From Gnetum montanum (lineage: Eukaryota > Streptophyta > Gnetopsida > Gnetales > Gnetaceae): 64,000 bases of DNA. A model generated the notes under the pieces. It had not been told where the DNA came from. It made no database searches and worked only from the letters and a program-made list of their open reading frames with translations. The translations under genes were made by a program, and so were the position numbers. Below, in pieces: positions 59,068 to 64,000 of the stretch (positions are counted from its first letter, which is position 1; each line of letters starts with the position of its first letter). The stretch spans positions 950 to 64,949 of the forward strand of contig MNCI01030652.1 in assembly GCA_015680685.1 (NCBI GenBank). The letters are read 5' to 3'.

Positions 59068-59097
59068 CTGCAATCACACAGGGGCCAATCATTAGTA
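59068..59097 (-). promoter_or_regulatory. Splice acceptor and branch point before env-like ORF (D)
   Basis: The minus strand has TACTAAT at 59097-59091, then GGCCCC, then TGTGTGATTGCAG directly abutting ATGG. Spacing from branch point to ATG is 24-30 bases, the same as in element C within one base. Confidence 0.68.
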
Positions 59098-59529
59098 AGG
59101 TTGTTTCCAAAGTTAGCTTATACCTTACTACTTACCTTAATTAATTTATTTTATCTTTGTGTGATGTTTCCCAAAAGATTATAATAGTAAGTCCTTTTTA
59201 CTTAGGTGGTCTCCAATTCTAGTTTCCCAATATAACTAAGGGGATGAATTATTTTTCGCACAATTATCCTTAATGTTATAACTAATTACCCTTGATAATG
59301 TCCTTTTGGTGATGAAATATTTCAACAAATTTATGCACTATTCAGCATGTGTCCCTCCCCCACAACTAAGCTGAACACTCCAGGTTCAAGTAGGTTCAAA
59401 TGGACTGAAAATCGGAGCACCAGTGAGCGAGATATAGGTTGAAAAGCTAGGGGCACACAATCGCAAGTTGTAGAGAAAGATTGGAAAAACTCCCCCATGT
59501 GAATAGTTGAAAATTATGGTAAGTGGTGT

Positions 59530-59612
59530 GGGGGGTCACGTACATATAGGTATATGCGACGTGATATCGCATACGTGATATCGCATATGCGATATTGCAG
59601 CCTATCGATGTT
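59530..59612 (-). promoter_or_regulatory. Internal U3-like module of element D
   Basis: The minus strand carries GCAATATCGCATATGCGATA and further GATATCACG units (59603-59551), followed by a TATA-like CTATATGTACGTGACC (59549-59534). The same GATATC palindrome cluster opens the LTRs of A and D. It stands about 470 bases upstream of the env-like ATG. Confidence 0.52.
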
Positions 59613-61020
59613 AAGACCTGAGGGGATATACCAAATTTTGAAGATTTTTCTGAAATTAACAATGTAATTGAAGGACATGTGCAAGTGCTAAAGGTTCCTA
59701 GGGTAATTTAGTTAGTTTTGAAGGCATAGTAATTATATGTGGGTGGAATTGATCACTAAAGGCTTCAAGTGGTAAGGAAGAGAAAAAGACCATGTGATGG
59801 TTCATAGGAACGTTGGAATTTGGAGGGATAATAATAAGGGAAAGAATATCGGTTAAAATATGTGGAGGATAATATAGGATGTGTGTGGAAGATGGCTTAT
59901 GAGTGCAAATTACAAAACTTAAGCAAGTGGTCCTCCCAATAGCAGGTTCCAACCTATAATGCCCTTGCATAACCACTCTTAAAAGTGTATCTGGGCACTA
60001 GAAGGGTTAAATGTAATCCATACTGGTTCCACAAAACACACATACATGTAAATAGCACTGGAATGAGGTTGAAATTCTATGCTACACAAGACATGAGTTA
60101 CAATTACATGGACAGCGAGATGAGATGGGGTATAGAAGGGACTGTAGAGATGGGGGCATGAGGTAACTGACCACGGCCACAATGAATCCTGCATGTAAAG
60201 CATGATTAATGTGTCATTGACCTATCATTCCAAGATCAAGACCAAGTCCATTCCTCTAAGCAATGACACCGCATTGTTTCATCCCATGATGAGTGACTAT
60301 GAGAGTACCATAACAACAAGGCGTACGATCACTTGGCATCTTGTTCAAGGGAGGAGTGATTTTTGCTTTGTGGCACTTTCCTTCTTCTTCTTCTTTTTCT
60401 CTTTTTCTCTTTTTTCTTTTTTTGATTGCTGAATCCAGAGAAGCCACCAACCTTCAGGCAAGGGTGCATGTCTTTCCAGTGGGACCTCCTAGAATAGCAT
60501 TGGAATTTTGAGTGTCGTTTGATTACTCTACTCCCATTTTGCATTAGAGCTACAAGGATCTTAGTACAACCATATTGTGTGATAACTCTCACAAACGTCA
60601 CCAAAGAGAATCCGCAAGTCCCCTTAATGTCACACCCTAATCATTCCCTCTTGATTCATCCTTCTTCATTCTGGGTACAATGAACACAAAATTAATTTTA
60701 AGTTTTAAGAATGTCAAGAATGTCACTATACCCTTGAACAGAACCTCTTATTTGTAGAATGGATGAGTGGTGTAATGGGCTCACTATCCAAATAATTGAT
60801 CATTTGAGACTTGATAACATAGAACACACCTCAACCAATGAGCCACATGAGTGTTTTATTCGTTGATGAGATTACTTACAAAAATATAAAAAGATAAAAA
60901 AAGCACAAAAGGATAAAAAGATAAAACAAGAAATTGAGAAATGAAAAACTAGAGGACAAAAATTTGTAAAATTAAAGAAATTGAAAAGTGTTTATTAATC
61001 CTGCTTGTTATTAGAATGGG
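59613..61020 (-). other. Conserved non-coding block of element D
   Basis: No gene is recognised. 59920-60650 shares short landmarks with A and C: GGTCCTCCCAATAGCAGG near 59927, ATGCCCTTGCATAACC near 59958 and TAATGTCACACCCTAATC near 60627. A TC-rich run lies at 60380-60423. Confidence 0.52.
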
Positions 61021-61038
61021 GGATATCCCCCATAACTA
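61021..61038 (-). promoter_or_regulatory. Internal purine tract of element D
   Basis: The minus strand reads TTTAGTTATGGGGGATAT, nearly identical to the family polypurine tract, but over 4.9 kb from the 3' LTR. Confidence 0.45.
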
Positions 61039-61274
61039 AACGGTTGAGCATGGCGAGGATTAATAGTTGAAAGATGAGGATCCTTGCATGTTGAAAATAT
61101 TGAAACTTGGTCATACTTACCACATTGAGGTTCACACACCTGATTATAGTAAGCATAGTGGGGCAATTTATGAGATGTGGTTCCTAGATAAAGAGTTGAC
61201 CCACTATGACATTTGGGACCATAAGATGGTATGCAAGGATCGAGATGTCGCTCTCCATGGATGTATTCATTGGA

Positions 61275-62373
61275 CTATATGGTTTTTCGAGTGTTAATTA
61301 GTGGCCTTGATGAAGTGACATGAGGTGTTGGGTTTGAAGAGAAGGATGCACCATAGTGTTGGACTTGTGCTGAGTTGGAAAATTCAGTGATCATGGAACT
61401 ATGTTGTCCCTTCCTGCAGTCATGTCTAAAGAAGGGACGCTTTTGATGTTGAGGAGGCCTCTTACTGTTGTTGGCAATAGTAGCACAAGTAACATTCGTA
61501 GGTTTTTGTTGTGATGCAAACACCTCAAGAATAGTTGGTGACAATGTAGAAGGAGGGAAAGGATGAAAGTGTTGAAATTTAGAAGAATTGTAAGGTGATA
61601 CATAAGGTGGTGGTTGTGTTGAGGACATGGGCTAATAGTATTGAGGAGAGTAATAATGTGGTGACATAGAGTACATTGACCCAGTTGGGGAAACAGGATG
61701 TTGAACTAAATAAGCATTTAGATTCGGATGATATGAAGGGTGTCTCTAGTTTAGGGGTGGCTTCCCCCACAACTGGGATTGTTGCCACTATGATTGAACA
61801 TAGTATCTCTATATGAACTCTAAGTGTAACGTGCTTCCCTAATGCTCATATAAATGTAACAAGATTGGGCATTGGCCCTTGGGGTGATCCTACAGGCAAA
61901 TGTTGCATTCATACATATGATTGGTAGTTGAGCCCTTATCTTCCTCATCTCTTCTTTCTGATTGTTTAATGATACTTGGTCCTACTTCTTGGGTTGTCAA
62001 AACTCTATCTCCAATAATATCGATATATTCTCCACACTTTTTATGTGTCCATTTCAACATCTTATTGATCTTTTCCTCGACTTTCTCTAATGATTGTTGT
62101 ATTGGCAAAGATGGTTCTTCCTCCTTGAGATAGGTTGATTTCTCCTTTTTGTGATTATGGACCTCTGTTAAGTTGAGACTTTGGTCCTGTTGATGTTTTT
62201 CAACACTCTCCCATCTAGCCATTTGTCCTTCTTCTTTTGCTATCCACTTAATAAGCTCTTGGACTTGATGGGTTTGTAGTTCGTATAGTTGACCTTGGGC
62301 ATACATCCCTAGAGTCTCTCTTGTTTCATCACGAAGCCCATCAATGATATGGTACATTAGCCTTTCCTTGGAG
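61275..62373 (-). pseudogene. gag of element D, N-terminally truncated
   Basis: The open frame 62357-61890 begins within the capsid region (YHIIDGLRDETRETLGMYAQ), continues with a charged helical linker, and ends YECNICL, the start of a zinc knuckle that reads on as CNICL, a stop, DHPKGQC. A proline-rich tail with KRPPQHQKRPFFRHDCRKGQ is open at 61628-61275, matching KKRRPFFRTKSPDKLSQQQ of element A. The upstream part of gag, the primer site and part of the LTR were removed by a deletion ending at about 62374. Confidence 0.8.
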
Positions 62374-62374
62374 A

Positions 62375-62954
62375 ACTCCTAGAGATAATGGAAAATGATT
62401 TAACTAAGCTAAGAGAGAGAGGGTGAGAGAGAATCTAAGCTAGCCTAAGTGCAATGATCATCCACTCCTTAATCATCCGTACACATCTTGGACCTCGTGC
62501 ATGACTACCACTAGGATTACCAAGCACAAATCCTAGGTACGCTATTGGGTTACCAAGTAGTCACACTTAAATTCTCATGATCAAGTCGTACTCATTCCAT
62601 GTTTAATAGGAGTTAAAGGTAGAGATATATTAACTATGAAAGTAATAAAGAATAATGAAAATTAAATAATTAAACTAAGTGAATGCTACAATGATGAAGT
62701 AATCTCGATCTTTATTTTTGGTCATGTGCATGTCCAAGTACGTCACACTCGAATAAGGATTCCATACAGTTACAATCACCACACTACGGGCATACACTGG
62801 GAGAGAAGGGTTGAGACAAAAATTGATGTACTCTAATTACTAACTACCTACCAGATCTGTCTACCTCTTGTTTATAGATGAGGAGATAGGTTGCGATATC
62901 ACGTATATGATATCATTACTACGATATCGCAGCTAACAAAATGATAACTCATCA
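62375..62954 (-). repeat. 5' LTR of element D, truncated (580 bp)
   Basis: It aligns with 55509-56086 of the left LTR from ACTCCTAGAGATAATGG to the terminus. The 213 bases that would carry the LTR end are missing. Confidence 0.9.
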
Positions 62955-62959
62955 TAAGG

Positions 62960-64000
62960 GTTCATGTGTTCCCTAGTTCTAGCCTTGGATTTTCCTTTTC
63001 AGATTAGATACTGTGGAGTACATTTGATATTTATCATTGAATAGCTCCAACATGGTACTCCATTTGCAAATAGATTCTAGCTCCAAGGACCAATACCAGC
63101 TTTCAGCTTCCTTGATGAGTGTCCTAAGAAAGAGCTTGAGTTTTTTCCACTCATTTTCTATATTTTGTAAGGAAAAAGCATTGTGGAAAGCTTTTAGATG
63201 ATTCTACAGATCATAATTATATCCCCCTCAAATCTTAAAATATTATTCATGTCTAAGCACTTGATCCAGCTATCTCTCACATACCTAGTTGGAATCTTTA
63301 TTGCCTCTGCAATGTTGAGCATGCTTTGAGTCACCAATAGAGGTTCATTTTCATCACTGTGTCGATGATGTCAATGATGGTTTCAGCCACCCCTTCAATC
63401 TTGGTGGCCTTCATAGTTATTATTGTCTTATTGATTACCTTCATCACAATTATTTCGACAATGGCTTCTATGAGAATCATAAGATGAAAAGGAATGTTAG
63501 AAATTGGATGAAGAGGATGAAGAGGAAGATGGACTGTCACCACCACCATAGTTTCTACCACCACCTCATCATTTATTATGATCATAATCCTTAGATCCCT
63601 TGCCATTGCAATGCTTACCCAAGTCCCTGCCTTGACTATCACTCTTTTCTGAACCTAGTTAATGAATAGTGGATCGTAGGTTTAGGGTCACACCCTCATT
63701 ACCAATAATAGAGGATGGAGAATTTTTATATTAAGAACCCTTAGGAGGAGGATCCACATTGTCATCCTGGTTTAGCAAGAATAAGAGATTAGTAAAGTGC
63801 TTCCCCTTTGTAAACTCATGGGACTTCTCTTAGTGTCGATCTCACTTGCGTTGCATTTTAGTGGGATGGTAATCTCAAGTGTCATGATCATCCACAACGT
63901 ATTCCTCATGAAGATCTAAGATCCTCAACTTTTTAAGATTTTGAAGTAACATCTCGAGCACAAAATGATTGGGGGGCAATATGATATTTCCTTTCATGTC
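62960..64000 (-). pseudogene. gag of element C, N-terminal part
   Basis: The capsid core continues from the other side of D: near 63210-62975 the minus strand reads NEWKKLKLFLRTLIKEAESW, then YWSLELESICKWSTMLELFN and KYQMYSTVSNLKRKIQG, colinear with the gag of A (15160-14910). Upstream (63642-63331) an open stretch rich in I, M and V corresponds to the N-terminal linker, perhaps in another frame. The start and the 5' LTR of C lie beyond the window. Confidence 0.78.

Larger units (their letters stand above)
55296..62954 (-). mobile_element. Element D: Athila-like element, pol and 5' end deleted, inserted in gag of C
   Basis: A minus-strand element flanked by CAAGG (55291-55295) and TAAGG (62955-62959), a 5-bp duplication with one change. 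Joined across it, the host reads CATCCAAGGGTTCATG, identical to the uninterrupted gag of element A at 14890-14905, which proves the insertion site. The left LTR is complete; the right LTR lacks 213 bases and is fused directly to mid-gag at about 62374. Contents in order: gag fragment, internal purine tract, non-coding block, U3-like module, splice acceptor, a 930-codon env-like ORF, polypurine tract, LTR. Protease, reverse transcriptase and integrase are missing. Confidence 0.92.
30211..64000 (-). mobile_element. Element C: Athila-like element split by two nested insertions, right end outside window
   Basis: A minus-strand element inserted in the reverse transcriptase of F. From right to left on the plus coordinates: gag (64000-62955 and 55290-54062), protease, reverse transcriptase, RNase H, integrase (51720-50792 and 35719-35379), internal purine tract, conserved non-coding block, U3-like module, splice acceptor, env-like ORF and the 3' LTR (30211-31089). 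Element B (35727-50785) splits integrase and element D (55296-62954) splits gag. Colinearity with A, which has an uninterrupted gag at the D insertion point, supports the reconstruction. Its 5' LTR lies right of 64000. Confidence 0.82.

Noticed and set aside
61067-61297. 76-aa plus-strand frame with plausible composition
   Set aside because: It is opposite to element D and overlaps the tail of its gag; no second copy in A or C supports it.

Overview
This window looks like intergenic heterochromatin from a large-genome seed plant. It holds no recognisable host protein gene. Most of it is old, broken LTR retrotransposons, largely Ty3/gypsy, stacked inside one another. The evidence is plant-type retroelement families (Athila-like and Tat-like), primer-binding sites matching plant tRNA-Asp and initiator tRNA-Met, AT-rich sequence between elements, and reading frames full of stop codons. 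I cannot name the species. Two assembly gaps (N runs) lie at 15819-15962 and 41964-42014. The letters A to I below are my own labels.

Layout, left to right. 1-399 is the end of an Athila-type LTR sitting inside the env-like ORF of an older plus-strand element I (400-1030). Element G (2894-9303) is a plus-strand element of about 6.4 kb with 585-bp LTRs, a TGTAA target duplication and no recognisable proteins. Element A (9932-17123) is a minus-strand, Athila-like element with both LTRs and a perfect TAAAT target duplication; it keeps gag and protease but has lost reverse transcriptase and integrase. Element H (18843-23151) is a minus-strand 4.3-kb element with 0.95-kb LTRs, a CATGA target duplication and only a gag-like remnant. 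Element F (plus strand) starts with its 5' LTR at 25363 and is cut inside reverse transcriptase at 30210 by element C.

Element C (minus strand, 30211 to beyond 64000) is the largest structure. Its 3' LTR is at 30211-31089. Its internal region has been split twice: by the 15-kb Tat-like element B (35727-50785) inside integrase, and by the Athila-like element D (55296-62954) inside gag. Element B holds gag, reverse transcriptase, two RNase H segments and integrase. It also holds a 6-kb block (about 40240-46690) with a decayed, apparently intron-containing reading frame on the opposite strand.

How the parts work together. In the Athila-like elements (A, C, D, F, I) the ancestral order is LTR, tRNA-Asp primer site, gag, protease, RT/RNase H, integrase, an internal purine tract, a conserved non-coding block, a U3-like promoter module, a splice acceptor, a long env-like ORF, the polypurine tract and the LTR. 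The module in front of the env-like ORF is the most interesting thing here. Elements C and D both have a branch point, a pyrimidine-rich stretch and CAG immediately before the ATG of this ORF. Each also carries, upstream of it, a copy of the palindromic repeats and TATA region that start its family's LTR. In D the env-like ORF keeps one reading frame over 930 codons, broken only by stop codons.
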